DNA of 26,261 nucleotides from a virus. A program made the translations under genes and the position numbers. Position 1 is the first letter of the stretch. Each line of letters starts with the position of its first letter. Below, piece by piece: positions 6,558-15,416 of this stretch. Below the pieces are notes generated by a model that saw only the letters and a program-made list of their open reading frames with translations, did not search any database and was not told where the DNA came from. The stretch covers positions 1 through 26,261 of IMG/VR virus record IMGVR_UViG_3300025671_000438. One strand, 5' to 3'.

Positions 6558-8699
6558 ATGCAAGGACTTCTCAGCCCCTCAATGGTCGCGGCAACTCCAA
6601 AGCCAGAACGCTTGACCGGCAACTACTATGTAGGCGGAAAGCAGGGTGACTTCATCCAGCAGGTTATGCCCTACGCCATCGACTACGCACGCCGCACCGG
6701 CCAAGACCCTCGAATGGCCATCGCCACCGCAGCCCTAGAAAGCGGATGGGGAAAGCACGCCCCAGGCGGCATGCTTTTCGGCATTAAGGGCAAGGGCCAA
6801 GAGCAAGAAACAACTGAGTATGTAGACGGCAAGCCTGTACGCATGATGCAGAGCTTTCGCAGCTACGCAAACGAAAACGACCCCACCGGCGCAAACTTCC
6901 AAGACTTCGCCGACCTGCTCGGCAAAGACCCTAGATATGCTGGCGTCCAGGCGGCAGCAGGCCGCCCCCTAGAAGAGCAACTGCGCGCCTTCGTAGAATC
7001 CCCCTACGCCACGGCCCCAGAAGAAGACCGATACAAAGAGCTTCTAAGCATTGCTTCGCGTATCTACATTCCGAAGCAATACCTGGACGAAATCGAGCAG
7101 GCCCGCTTCTACCGCGAAAACCCTGACTTCGACCCACCCATTGTCACGGCAATCCCGAACGAGCCAGAGCCTAATCGCGGCCTGCTCGGCGCAGCAGAAA
7201 GTGCGTTCAACTTCCTTACTGGAGCTGGGGCAGCAGAGGCGCGAGGCATTCCAAAGCAATACATGGACCAAGCCGCAGTGGCCAAGCCCACGCAGCCGCA
7301 ACCGCAACCGCAACCTCAACCGCAACCTCAGGCCGCCCAGCCATCAATCCTAGACGGATTAAACCCAGACATGAGCCGTGAGCAGATCAATGCGCTCCTA
7401 GACCCATCAACCGGCCAGACAGTCCTGTCTGAACAAGACATGATGCAGCCTACGCGAGAGCTTGCGTCTTACGATGCCGTCCCGGCGCAACCTGTCCAAA
7501 GCGTTGTGGGCGGAACAGCACCCACAATTCCAACGGCGCAGCCAACCCCAGGCGTTCGCGGCAGCATTGACAACGCAATTCAGGCGGTGCCGCAACCGAA
7601 CTTCGGACCAGCCCAGCCGGCACGCCGCTTCGGTCTCCTAGATCGCCTGGGCGCTGGCGTCCAAAACATGCAAACCAACCCCGCAGCCGCCAGCCTTCTT
7701 GCAACCGGGCTCTCTCAAGCATTCGGCGAAGACCCGGAAACGGCCCGCGAAGTCGGCATGACATACGCCCAGTTGATCGACCAACAAAACGAACGCCGCA
7801 ACCAGCGCCAAGCCGTCGCCAACCTAGTCCGCCAAGCAGGCGGCACAGACGCAATGGTCGCCGCAGTCACGGCAGACCCAAGCCTTGCGAAGTCAGTATT
7901 GGGACAATTGCAGACCGCGCAAGCAGGATACAAGCCAACAGCCGCAATGCAGGAATACAACCTTGCAAGGGACCAAGGATACCAAGGGTCATTCCTAGAT
8001 TTCAAGAATGATCTAGAGCAGATTGACCAATCCCAGCTTTCAGAGCTAGACAGGGCCCGCCTGGACAAAATCAGAGCCGAAACAGCATATCTTGGTGCGG
8101 CAAAATCAACGCTGCGCCCAGCAACTGTAACAGCACTAGAAACCGACATTAGGACCGCCAAGGCTGGTCTTGATCGCATCAAGAGCGTAAGCGAAACCTA
8201 CGACGACAGATTCTTGCAAAGGCAAACCCAACTTCAGATCGGCCTTGCAACGCAGCAGGACAAGATCGGCATGGCAACCGAAGGGCAAAAGAAGCTGCTT
8301 GAGGATTACACAGCGTTTAAGGTTTCGACGTTGGACAACCTGAACAGGTACATCAAAGAAATCACCGGCGCAGCCATGAGCGTGCAAGAGGCTGAGCGCA
8401 TCACAAAGTCAATGCCGAACATGGACATGTCTCCCACGGAATTCAAAAAGGCAATGAGCACCGTGGTCAGCCAACTTGAAGACCAAGTAGAACGAGCCGA
8501 GCGAATGATTGCCCAAGGCATATCACCGGTAACAAATGAGCCAATCAGCCGACCATCCGCGCCAATCAACCCGCTTCCAAACGTCACAAGCACGCCTGAG
8601 GTTGGCCAAGCGACATCTGCCCCTGGCGCAGCGGTCGCCGTCCCGCTCCCCGGCAACACCAATGACCCTCTAGATCTAGGTATTCGGGGTACTCAGTAA
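6558..8699 (+). CDS. Internal virion protein with N-terminal glucosaminidase domain
   Basis: The 713-residue protein has a FlgJ/GH73-like glucosaminidase domain at about residues 30-170: AIATAALESGWGKHAPGG holds the likely catalytic Glu61, followed by MLFGIKG and a conserved FADLLGKDPRY block. A Pro-Gln linker near 245-258 separates it from a long helical region (coiled-coil-like between about 470 and 640), and the C-terminus is Pro-rich. It is best read as a particle-borne peptidoglycan-cutting ejection protein that opens the cell wall during DNA entry. It begins 1 bp after the previous stop and shares one base with the next start. A free endolysin is unlikely because of length and location. 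Confidence 0.8.
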   Translation: MQGLLSPSMVAATPKPERLTGNYYVGGKQGDFIQQVMPYAIDYARRTGQDPRMAIATAALESGWGKHAPGGMLFGIKGKGQEQETTEYVDGKPVRMMQSFRSYANENDPTGANFQDFADLLGKDPRYAGVQAAAGRPLEEQLRAFVESPYATAPEEDRYKELLSIASRIYIPKQYLDEIEQARFYRENPDFDPPIVTAIPNEPEPNRGLLGAAESAFNFLTGAGAAEARGIPKQYMDQAAVAKPTQPQPQPQPQPQPQAAQPSILDGLNPDMSREQINALLDPSTGQTVLSEQDMMQPTRELASYDAVPAQPVQSVVGGTAPTIPTAQPTPGVRGSIDNAIQAVPQPNFGPAQPARRFGLLDRLGAGVQNMQTNPAAASLLATGLSQAFGEDPETAREVGMTYAQLIDQQNERRNQRQAVANLVRQAGGTDAMVAAVTADPSLAKSVLGQLQTAQAGYKPTAAMQEYNLARDQGYQGSFLDFKNDLEQIDQSQLSELDRARLDKIRAETAYLGAAKSTLRPATVTALETDIRTAKAGLDRIKSVSETYDDRFLQRQTQLQIGLATQQDKIGMATEGQKKLLEDYTAFKVSTLDNLNRYIKEITGAAMSVQEAERITKSMPNMDMSPTEFKKAMSTVVSQLEDQVERAERMIAQGISPVTNEPISRPSAPINPLPNVTSTPEVGQATSAPGAAVAVPLPGNTNDPLDLGIRGTQ
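7296..7331 (+). repeat. Hexamer tandem repeat encoding a Pro-Gln linker
   Basis: Six tandem hexamers (CCGCAA three times, then CCTCAA, CCGCAA and CCTCAG) encode the PQ repeats joining the glucosaminidase domain to the helical part of the internal virion protein. Such a repeat can change copy number by slippage without breaking the frame. Confidence 0.85.
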
Positions 8700-10480
8700 T
8701 GGATATCAAACAAATCAGAGAGAAGTTTCCGCAATACGCCGACGTATCGGACGGGGACCTCCTGCTGGGCTTCCACAGAAAATTCTATAGCGACATGCCC
8801 ATCAAGGACTTCATGTCTCGCGTAGACCCGGAGGATAAGGCGCGCTTTACGATCTCAGACAAAATGTGGGATTATTGGGAAAGCGAGGTCAGCAAAAAGC
8901 AAGAGGGCGAGTCAAGCGCAGAGCTGGAACAACGCCTATACGGGTCAATCGCGCCCGACGTTGGGAAGGCTGAGGGAATTACGCGCTCAGCCCTCCAAGG
9001 CGCAACATTTGGTTTTGGCGAAGAGCTTGGTGCTGCTGGTGCAGCAGCTCTTGGCAGCGCAATGGGTGAAGGCAGCTTCCCCGATATTTACCAGCAGGCC
9101 GTCGCAAACGAGCGCGAGAGGATGAAGCAGTTTTCGAAAGAAAACCCGCTAACATCTTTCGGCACTGAGTTGGCTGGCGGCCTTGCCACTGGCGGCTTGA
9201 CAGGCGTTGGCAAAACTCTAGGTGGGGTTCTTACTAGGGGCGCAATTGGCGGCGGGCTGTACGGAGCTGGCGCTACTGATGGTGGTGTTGTCGAGCGTGC
9301 GAAAGGAGCGGCGGGCGGCGCGGCAATTGCGGCCCCTTTGAGCCTTGCCGGGCATTTAGTTGCCCCCAAGATTTCTGAAGGCGCGAAGAGGCTCCGCAAG
9401 ATGGGCGTCCCATTAACGCCTGGGCAATATTTCGGCGGGTTCGCGCAATCAGTTGAACAAGCGGCAAAGCAAGTCCCTTTGGTCGGAGAGGTTCCACGCA
9501 AAGCTAGGGAACGCGCGATGAAGGAATTTACTCGCGTAACTATGGACGAGGCGTTAGCCCCTATAGGGAAAAAGCTTTCCGCAGACGCCAAAAAATACGG
9601 GCGTGAAGCGCTGCGCGAGGCCAGAGACCTAGTGTCTCAAAGCTACGACGACGTGGCCAGCAAAATTGGCTCTATATCATTCAGCCCAGGCATCCTTAAC
9701 CGCACATCCAGAGCACTTGGCGCTCGCGCGGCAGCTGGACCAGGCGGCGCAATGCGGATTGTTAGTTACGACGCGTACCCAGCAATTGGCCCCCAGGGGG
9801 TTAAGACGCTTAAGCGGTACTTCGACAAAGTTCGACGCGACTTCGGACGCAACAGGGTCATGCCTGGAAGCGAATACAAAGCCCTAGACTCAGAGCTTCG
9901 CAAGGCGGCTATGAAATTCAGGGCGTCATCCGCTGTTGAAGAACAGTCAATTGGCGACGCCATCGACAAGCTGCGCCAGGAATTGTTTGACGAGGTTGTC
10001 CGCCAGGCTGGACCAGAAGTCGGGGACGCTTTGCGAAAGACAGACTTTGCGTATAAAATGATGGACCCGATCTCACGCGCTTTTGACTCAACAGTATCTG
10101 ACGAGTTCTTCACCCCAGCGCGATTAGCAAGCAGCCTGAGAGCATCGAGCGCATCCCAAAAGCAGCAAACAGGCTTTAGGACCGGTCAGCAGCCAATGCA
10201 AAAGTTGATCGAGCAAGCCAAAGACGTTTTCGGGGAGAAAGAGTACAGCTCGGCTCGTGACTTCGCCCTTATCACGGGGCTTCTCGGAGGTCTAGGAGCC
10301 ACGACAGGCGGGGCAGGCATCCTCGGGGCAGCCGCCGCTGTGCCAGCAATATACAGCAAGATTGGTAGCAACCTGCTAATCCCGACGGTTGAAGGCGTCG
10401 GCACAGGCGTCAGTCAGGCATTGAAGCGCACAGCAGCCCCCATTGGCGGACTGCTAGGCTCGTACATGGCGCAGCAGTAA
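8699..10480 (+). CDS. Large internal virion (ejection) protein
   Basis: The 593-residue product starts MDIKQIREKFPQYADVSDGD and continues LGFHRKFYSDMPIKDFMSRV, an N-terminal motif I associate with phage internal or ejection proteins. Residues about 100-220 contain Gly/Ala-rich hydrophobic stretches (GFGEELGAAGAAALG, then AIGGGLYGAGATDGG), and another lies at about 520-545 (GLLGGLGATTGGAGILGAAAAV); these could form membrane-spanning helices of a DNA channel. The middle (about 220-470) is charged and helical. It follows the glucosaminidase protein with a one-base TAATG overlap. No enzyme motif is seen. Confidence 0.7.
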   Translation: MDIKQIREKFPQYADVSDGDLLLGFHRKFYSDMPIKDFMSRVDPEDKARFTISDKMWDYWESEVSKKQEGESSAELEQRLYGSIAPDVGKAEGITRSALQGATFGFGEELGAAGAAALGSAMGEGSFPDIYQQAVANERERMKQFSKENPLTSFGTELAGGLATGGLTGVGKTLGGVLTRGAIGGGLYGAGATDGGVVERAKGAAGGAAIAAPLSLAGHLVAPKISEGAKRLRKMGVPLTPGQYFGGFAQSVEQAAKQVPLVGEVPRKARERAMKEFTRVTMDEALAPIGKKLSADAKKYGREALREARDLVSQSYDDVASKIGSISFSPGILNRTSRALGARAAAGPGGAMRIVSYDAYPAIGPQGVKTLKRYFDKVRRDFGRNRVMPGSEYKALDSELRKAAMKFRASSAVEEQSIGDAIDKLRQELFDEVVRQAGPEVGDALRKTDFAYKMMDPISRAFDSTVSDEFFTPARLASSLRASSASQKQQTGFRTGQQPMQKLIEQAKDVFGEKEYSSARDFALITGLLGGLGATTGGAGILGAAAAVPAIYSKIGSNLLIPTVEGVGTGVSQALKRTAAPIGGLLGSYMAQQ

Positions 10481-10500
10481 AGACCAGAGGCAAGTAACCA

Positions 10501-11172
10501 ATGACCATCTCAGCATACGACACCACAGCAGACAACAACGGCACGGCGCTTTCCGTCAACATCGCCGAAAACTGCGCGCCCGCCAATCTCAATAACGCAA
10601 TCCGTGAAGTCATGGCAGACATTGCCACTGACCTTGCCCGCGCTAACGGCAGTCAAGACGGCTTGGCAACCGGCGTATCATTCGCATTGCCGCGCGGATT
10701 TATTGGCATGTGGAGTGGTGCTCTAGCATCCATCCCAGACGGATGGGCGCTCTGCGACGGCACGAATAGCACGCCGGACCTACGCGATAGGTTCGTGGTT
10801 TCCACTGGCACAACCTACACAGCAATTGGCGACAACGGCGGCGCCGACAGCGTGACATTGGCGGAAGCCAACATTCCGGAACACAGCCACGACAGCGGGA
10901 CATTGGCCGGAACCGCGGAAAGCGCCGGGGCGCACACGCACAGCTACACCGATATATACCCAACGAATGCCAACAGCGAGAACGGAAACTACAACCAGCC
11001 ACTTGGGTTTTCTTCGACCGCTACCTCAAGCAAAACAACGGGCTCAGCCGGCGCGCACACCCACACCGTAGACATCAACAGCGGCTCAACCGGCACCTAC
11101 GGCGCGGCAACCCCAACCGCCATCGACAACCGCCCGGCCTACTACGCCTTGGCGTTCATTATGAAATTGTAA
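10501..11172 (+). CDS. Tail fibre protein with phage tail collar domain
   Basis: The 223-residue product has an N-terminal segment likely used for docking to the tail (SVNIAENCAPANLNNAIREVMADI, residues about 19-42) and then a tail collar domain: IPDGWALCDGTNSTPDLRDRF, followed by the His-rich pairs EHSHD and GAHTH (twice) and ending NRPAYYALAFIMKL. The His-x-His sites resemble those that bind metal ions in short tail fibres such as T4 gp12. It probably contributes to receptor binding. AGAGG lies about 11 nt before ATG. The two GAHTH sites flank a loop of variable type (residues about 143-184), a plausible specificity region. Confidence 0.82.
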   Translation: MTISAYDTTADNNGTALSVNIAENCAPANLNNAIREVMADIATDLARANGSQDGLATGVSFALPRGFIGMWSGALASIPDGWALCDGTNSTPDLRDRFVVSTGTTYTAIGDNGGADSVTLAEANIPEHSHDSGTLAGTAESAGAHTHSYTDIYPTNANSENGNYNQPLGFSSTATSSKTTGSAGAHTHTVDINSGSTGTYGAATPTAIDNRPAYYALAFIMKL

Positions 11173-11177
11173 GGAGG
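11171..11177 (+). promoter_or_regulatory. Near-perfect ribosome binding site for the long tail fibre
   Basis: AAGGAGG lies 7 nt before ATG 11185 and overlaps the stop codon of the collar-domain gene. It is much stronger than most sites in this operon and suggests high, independent initiation of the tail fibre gene. Confidence 0.75.
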
Positions 11178-11184
11178 CGTAGAA

Positions 11185-13524
11185 ATGGCCCAGACAGACC
11201 GCACCAAAATCAGCGAATACAGCGCCACAGCCGACAGCAACATCAATATCGGCACCACAGTCGAAGACATCCGCCTTGGCGAGTACGGAACCGACCTAGA
11301 CGCTGAAGCAGCCCGCCCGCAAGACGTAAACAACGCAATCCGCGAACTCATGTCCCATCTCAAGGACATGGACGTAGGCACGGAGCCTTTGACTTCACCG
11401 AGCCTTGGCGAGCCTACAGCCGATGTCGTAGGCCTAAACACCGCCTACACCGAAGACGGCAACGAGGCTGAAGGTAGCCTGTTCTGGAACTCGGACGAAG
11501 GAACGGCAGACCTAAAGCAGGCAAGCTCCATCCTTCAGGTTGGCCAAGAGATGCAAATCTATTGCCGCAACAACAGCGGCACGACTGCCATTCCTGATGG
11601 CACGCCGGTTTATGCCGTCGGAACTGTCGGAGCGTCTGGGCGAATTACAGTTGCACCTATGAACAACTCGTCAGGTGCAGCAATCGACCCAAAGCGGGTG
11701 CTTGGCGTTGCAACGCACAGCATTGCTGGCGGCGGCGATGGTATGGTGACAGCCTTCGGGAAAGTGCGCGGGCTCGATTTGTCTGCAACTGGGCTGGTTC
11801 CGGGTGGCTTGCCAAGTGACGGCGCTATTTTGTGGGTAGATGGCGGTGCAAATGCTGGCAAGTACACGACGACAATTCCAACCGCGCCTAACCTGAAAAT
11901 TGCTATTGGGTACGTCATTAGCGCATCAGCGGGTGACGTATTTGTCAGAGCCAACGCTGGCATTGATTTGCATAACAACCACAGAGTTGAAGTCGCAAGC
12001 GTTGCCGATAATGATTTGCTTGCATGGAACGCGACGAATTCTCGATGGGAAAATCAATCTGCTTCAGACGCCGGACTCCAAGCCGTCCTCGCAGAAGGCG
12101 CATTCGTAGACGGCGACAAAACCAAGCTTGACGGCATTGAGACCAATGCCACAGCAGATCAGACGGCGTCAGAGATCAAAACTGCTTACGAGAGCAACAG
12201 CGATACAAACGCTTTCACGGATACGCTGCTGTCCAAGCTCAACGGCATCGAGGCTGGCGCAGACGTCACCGACGCCACAAACGTGGCAGCGGCTGGCGCA
12301 GTCATGGACGGCGACTACGCAAACAACACGTACCTAGTCGGCACAGCGACTCCCGGAACCTACACTCAAGTCACCGACAACAGCACCAACTGGAACACAG
12401 CTTACGACTGGGGCGACCACTCAACAGCCGGTTACATCACCAACGGATTGCAGGACGGTGGCCAGGTATCAACCGGCCTGTACTTCCAGGACAATGCAAA
12501 CTTGCGTGTCGGCACGGGAACGGACCTGCAAATCAAATCCGACGGAACAGATGTTGAAGCGCTTCTAGGAAGCGGCTCAGACCTTAACATTCAAGCGTCT
12601 TCAACTGGATTTACATATCTAAGCAAGTCAGGGAACGCGTCCAGCGACACCCCAGTGGTTGGTGGAGCCAAAAATACGTATGGCCTAGCGGCAACAAACG
12701 GAGGCGGCGTAGGCTTTTCGTTCCTGTCCCCTAATGGGAACGGCGTCCTAACAGCCGCAGCAACAATTTATGCTAGGTATTCCGATGTCACGAACGGTTC
12801 AGAGGATACGCGCGTAGAAGTCCTCACAGAGGTGGCCGGAACGCCAACCACAGTCGCAACCTTCAGAGGGGACGCCGCATCCACCATCCCAGGCGATCTA
12901 AGCGTAACTGGAGCGCTGACGCAAGGCGGTAACGCCGTCCTCACAACCGCAGACGTAGACGATACTCCAGTAGACGGCGCAACTACGGCCCCAGTGTCTT
13001 CGAACTGGGCATACGATCACGAAAACTCTACTTCAGCTCACACAATCACGTCGATCTCCGGCCTCGGCGCGAACGTAGCCACCTTCTTAGGCACACCAAG
13101 CAGCGCAAACTTGGCGTCAGCCGTAACAGACGAAACAGGTTCAGGCGCTCTAGTGTTCGGCACTGCTCCCACCCTGTCTCAGGTTCATGACGATTCCACA
13201 ATCAGTTACAACGGCACTGACTACGGCATTGGGTATCGAAGCATCCCAACCGTATCACCGACTGGAGCAGTCACGGCATCTGCCGCACACAACGGTAAAT
13301 GTATCACTACGGACGATACGGTAACTGTTCCTAGCACGCTTGCAGTCGGCACGGTCATTTCAGTGTGGGTAAACTCCGCCAGCACAATCTCAATCGCAAA
13401 AAGCGGCGGCACAATGTACCTAAATGGGACTAGCGTTACGTCCGTGACTGCCGCAGCATACGGGATTGCGACCATCTATTTCCCGTCGTCAAGTACGATG
13501 GTGGTGACAGGAAACGTAAGCTAA
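11185..13524 (+). CDS. Long tail fibre protein
   Basis: The 779-residue product begins with a domain containing PQDVNNAIRELMSHL (about residues 45-59), similar to the docking segment of the preceding collar protein. Residues about 110-280 form a beta-rich domain. Then come fibre repeats widely seen in phages: DKTKLDGIETNATADQTAS around 312-330, a second LLSKLNGIEAGADVTDA around 348-364, WNTAYDWGDHSTAGYIT near 400-416, and a late HTITSISGLGANVATFLGTPS block near 617. No C-terminal chaperone domain with an obvious catalytic pair was recognised. It is expected to be a trimeric receptor-binding fibre. Its stop shares a base with the next start. Confidence 0.78.
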   Translation: MAQTDRTKISEYSATADSNINIGTTVEDIRLGEYGTDLDAEAARPQDVNNAIRELMSHLKDMDVGTEPLTSPSLGEPTADVVGLNTAYTEDGNEAEGSLFWNSDEGTADLKQASSILQVGQEMQIYCRNNSGTTAIPDGTPVYAVGTVGASGRITVAPMNNSSGAAIDPKRVLGVATHSIAGGGDGMVTAFGKVRGLDLSATGLVPGGLPSDGAILWVDGGANAGKYTTTIPTAPNLKIAIGYVISASAGDVFVRANAGIDLHNNHRVEVASVADNDLLAWNATNSRWENQSASDAGLQAVLAEGAFVDGDKTKLDGIETNATADQTASEIKTAYESNSDTNAFTDTLLSKLNGIEAGADVTDATNVAAAGAVMDGDYANNTYLVGTATPGTYTQVTDNSTNWNTAYDWGDHSTAGYITNGLQDGGQVSTGLYFQDNANLRVGTGTDLQIKSDGTDVEALLGSGSDLNIQASSTGFTYLSKSGNASSDTPVVGGAKNTYGLAATNGGGVGFSFLSPNGNGVLTAAATIYARYSDVTNGSEDTRVEVLTEVAGTPTTVATFRGDAASTIPGDLSVTGALTQGGNAVLTTADVDDTPVDGATTAPVSSNWAYDHENSTSAHTITSISGLGANVATFLGTPSSANLASAVTDETGSGALVFGTAPTLSQVHDDSTISYNGTDYGIGYRSIPTVSPTGAVTASAAHNGKCITTDDTVTVPSTLAVGTVISVWVNSASTISIAKSGGTMYLNGTSVTSVTAAAYGIATIYFPSSSTMVVTGNVS

Positions 13525-14354
13525 TGAGCGGCATCCATCACATGCTGTTGAGTACAACTTCTGCCGTCACCTTAACGGTAGAGTATGTTGTTGTCGGCGG
13601 TGGTGCATCCGGTGGTGGATATATCGGTGGCGGAGGCGGTGCTGGTGCTTATCGGTCATCCACACTGGAGGTAGTAGCCGGGACCGCATATAACGTTGAA
13701 ATTGGCCTTGGTGGCGCAGCAGTTGCTGGAAACGTACAAGGCAATAGCGGCTCTCCATCGACCTTTGCGTCTATTACCGCCGCAGGAGGTGGTTACGGGG
13801 GTAATTATACCTCTGCTGGCGGAAACGGAGGCTCAGGCGGCGGTGGTGGTGGCGGTAATTCTGCCGCAGGCGGCACCGCGTCTAATGCTTCATATGGGAA
13901 TAACGGCGGATCTGGAAGCCCAACCGCTACAGGCGCCAACGTTGTTGCGTCTGGTGGTGGTGGTGGATCAGGCAGCGCTGGCGCGAATGCTGCCAACGGA
14001 TCGCTTGGTGTCGGAGGAAGTGGAACCACGGCATCTGGTTTCGGAACATACGATGCAACCTACGCTGCTGGCGGCGAGGGCGCCACCTACATAGCGGAAG
14101 GTGCGACAAATGAGCCTGCGGAAGCAGCTAACACAGGCAACGGAGGTGATGGTGCTTATATCGACAACACGTCCCCCAGCCTTGCCTCTGGTGCCGGAGG
14201 GTCTGGAGTTATTTTGTTGAAGGTACCTGACACTTTTACAGTTTCTGTCAGTGCGGGAGTTACAATCAGCGGTGAGTTCGGCGTGGCTGGGTATAATGTC
14301 TACCGCATCACCGCAGCGAGCAACGGTGAAACGATTTCATTTGAAAGTGTGTGA
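13524..14354 (+). CDS. Glycine-rich fibre tip / adhesin-like protein
   Basis: The 276-residue product opens with a beta hairpin leading to VEYVVVGGGASGGGYIGGGGGAG, typical of the phage glycine-rich domain. Repeated Gly tracts continue to about residue 235, with runs of up to seven Gly near residues 109-115. The C-terminal 45 residues (VILLKVPDTFTVSVSAG and YNVYRITAASNGETISF) form a separate beta part. Gly-rich adhesins can pack as polyglycine-II sandwiches at fibre tips, as in T4-like gp38, so a host-range role is plausible. Codon use in the Gly tracts is GGT/GGA-rich, unlike upstream genes, which suggests separate ancestry. Confidence 0.7.
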   Translation: MSGIHHMLLSTTSAVTLTVEYVVVGGGASGGGYIGGGGGAGAYRSSTLEVVAGTAYNVEIGLGGAAVAGNVQGNSGSPSTFASITAAGGGYGGNYTSAGGNGGSGGGGGGGNSAAGGTASNASYGNNGGSGSPTATGANVVASGGGGGSGSAGANAANGSLGVGGSGTTASGFGTYDATYAAGGEGATYIAEGATNEPAEAANTGNGGDGAYIDNTSPSLASGAGGSGVILLKVPDTFTVSVSAGVTISGEFGVAGYNVYRITAASNGETISFESV

Positions 14355-14692
14355 TGATCTATCTAGCAAGAATAGAGCAGGGCGTTGTCTCCCAAATAAC
14401 CTTCGGTGAGGCACCAACTCAAGTGTCTGACCCGGATTGGGTTGAGTTCAGCCCTAACGCTTGGGGCGGCAAGTACCTAGACGACACTGATGGAACTCCG
14501 ATGCGTTATAACACTCCAGGATTTGGGTACACTTATGATGCCGACAGAGACGCGTTTATTCCGCCGCAGCCTTTCGCAAGTTGGGTTATCAACGAAGTGA
14601 CGTGTTTGTGGGAAGCACCTATCCCAAATCCGTTAGATGGTATTGGAGCGATATGGGATGAAGATAGCACTTCATGGAAGCTGATTGCCTAG
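14354..14692 (+). CDS. Small tail-fibre-associated protein
   Basis: The 112-residue product starts at an ATG that shares a base with the previous TGA. The segment YDADRDAFIPPQPFASWVINEVTCLWEAPIPNP (centred on residues 55-85), followed by IWDEDSTSWKLI, is a common small domain next to phage tail fibres; its exact function is not known and it may be a fibre chaperone or structural piece. An in-frame GTG one codon earlier is possible. A 44-bp gap with nothing notable follows before the next gene. Confidence 0.65.
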   Translation: MIYLARIEQGVVSQITFGEAPTQVSDPDWVEFSPNAWGGKYLDDTDGTPMRYNTPGFGYTYDADRDAFIPPQPFASWVINEVTCLWEAPIPNPLDGIGAIWDEDSTSWKLIA

Positions 14693-14736
14693 CCGTTTAT
14701 TCACGTGGCGTATAAGGCAATAGAAAAGGTTGACCA

Positions 14737-14997
14737 ATGCCGGAAGAAAGAATGACCGAGGACGAAATCAAGAGCATAGCCCAAAGCGCGGCTCGCGAAG
14801 CAGTGCGCGAGATGATGCGTGAATTCGGCCTGCATGACGAAGACGCGCCTCAGGACATCCACGAGCTGCGCAACCTACTGGGCTCATGGCGAATAGCTAA
14901 AAAGACGATCTTTCAAACCATCGTTCGGGCTACAACCACCTTCGCTCTAGGTGCGCTTGCTCTAGGTGCCTGGCTGAAAATTAAGGGCATGAAATGA
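14737..14997 (+). CDS. Small single-TM protein, DUF6127-like; possible holin or lysis accessory
   Basis: The 86-residue product has a charged helical N-terminal part (EDEIKSIAQSAAREAVREMM), then DAPQDIHELRNLLGSWRIAKKT, and one hydrophobic segment near residues 62-80 (ATTTFALGALALGAWL) ending in a short basic tail. The DIHELRxLLxSWR pattern recalls the DUF6127 family of small phage proteins. Its place directly before the endolysin remnant (ATGA overlap) suggests it belonged to a lysis cassette. A holin role is inference: one TM segment with the charged part before it is compatible but not diagnostic. AAAGG precedes ATG by about 8 nt. Confidence 0.6.
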   Translation: MPEERMTEDEIKSIAQSAAREAVREMMREFGLHDEDAPQDIHELRNLLGSWRIAKKTIFQTIVRATTTFALGALALGAWLKIKGMK

Positions 14998-15416
14998 CCA
15001 GTGAAGCACCGCTGTGGCTAGAAATCGCCATCGATGAATTGGGGCAAACCGAAATCGAAGGCCCGCACCATAACCCGCGCATCCTGGCTTACCACCAGGC
15101 AACCAGCCTCAAGGCCGCAGATGATGAGACACCGTGGTGCGCAGCGTTTGTTAATTGGTGTCTGAGTGAGGCGCGCATAGTCGGCACGAACAAGGCCAAC
15201 GCGCGATCGTTCCTAAATTGGGGGCAGGCCATTGCCATAGGCAAAATGCGCCACGGAGATATCGTGATTTTCGAGCGCAACACCATAGACTTAGCGCGTC
15301 ATGACACTAGGATCGAAAACCTAGAGGCAACATCGCAGCAGCAGGCCGTTACCCTTGCCAGGATCGACGAGAACGTCCAGGCCCTTAAGCTGTTGATGGA
15401 AAGACGCCTGCCGTAA
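14994..15416 (+). CDS. Chimeric endolysin remnant fused to a coiled-coil tail
   Basis: Residues 1 to about 96 match the N-terminal two thirds of NlpC/P60-type (TIGR02594-like) endolysins, including PWCAAF with the nucleophile Cys49. The family continues with a WQGHVGF block bearing the catalytic His and a GGNQGDAVSV block; both are absent. Instead, after FERNT, residues 97-140 form a heptad-like coiled coil (LARHDTRIENLEATSQQQAV and onward). The intact homologue is on the minus strand at 16348-16770. The likely event is deletion or recombination joining an endolysin to another lysis-region protein. Peptidoglycan cleavage seems unlikely; the gene stays in frame and may have a new role. Confidence 0.75.
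   Translation: MTSEAPLWLEIAIDELGQTEIEGPHHNPRILAYHQATSLKAADDETPWCAAFVNWCLSEARIVGTNKANARSFLNWGQAIAIGKMRHGDIVIFERNTIDLARHDTRIENLEATSQQQAVTLARIDENVQALKLLMERRLP

Noticed and set aside
7715-8182. 155-codon minus-strand frame
   Set aside because: Antisense to the glucosaminidase-containing virion gene, which is continuous and clearly coding.
9088-9591. 167-codon minus-strand frame inside the ejection protein gene
   Set aside because: Shadow of a well-supported plus-strand gene; no ribosome site and no recognisable domain.
15282-15416. Sequencing frameshift as the cause of the truncated endolysin
   Set aside because: I looked for the missing WQGHVGF-like block in the bases following the break and did not see it, so a replaced end is more likely than a simple frameshift. 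A small assembly deletion cannot be excluded.
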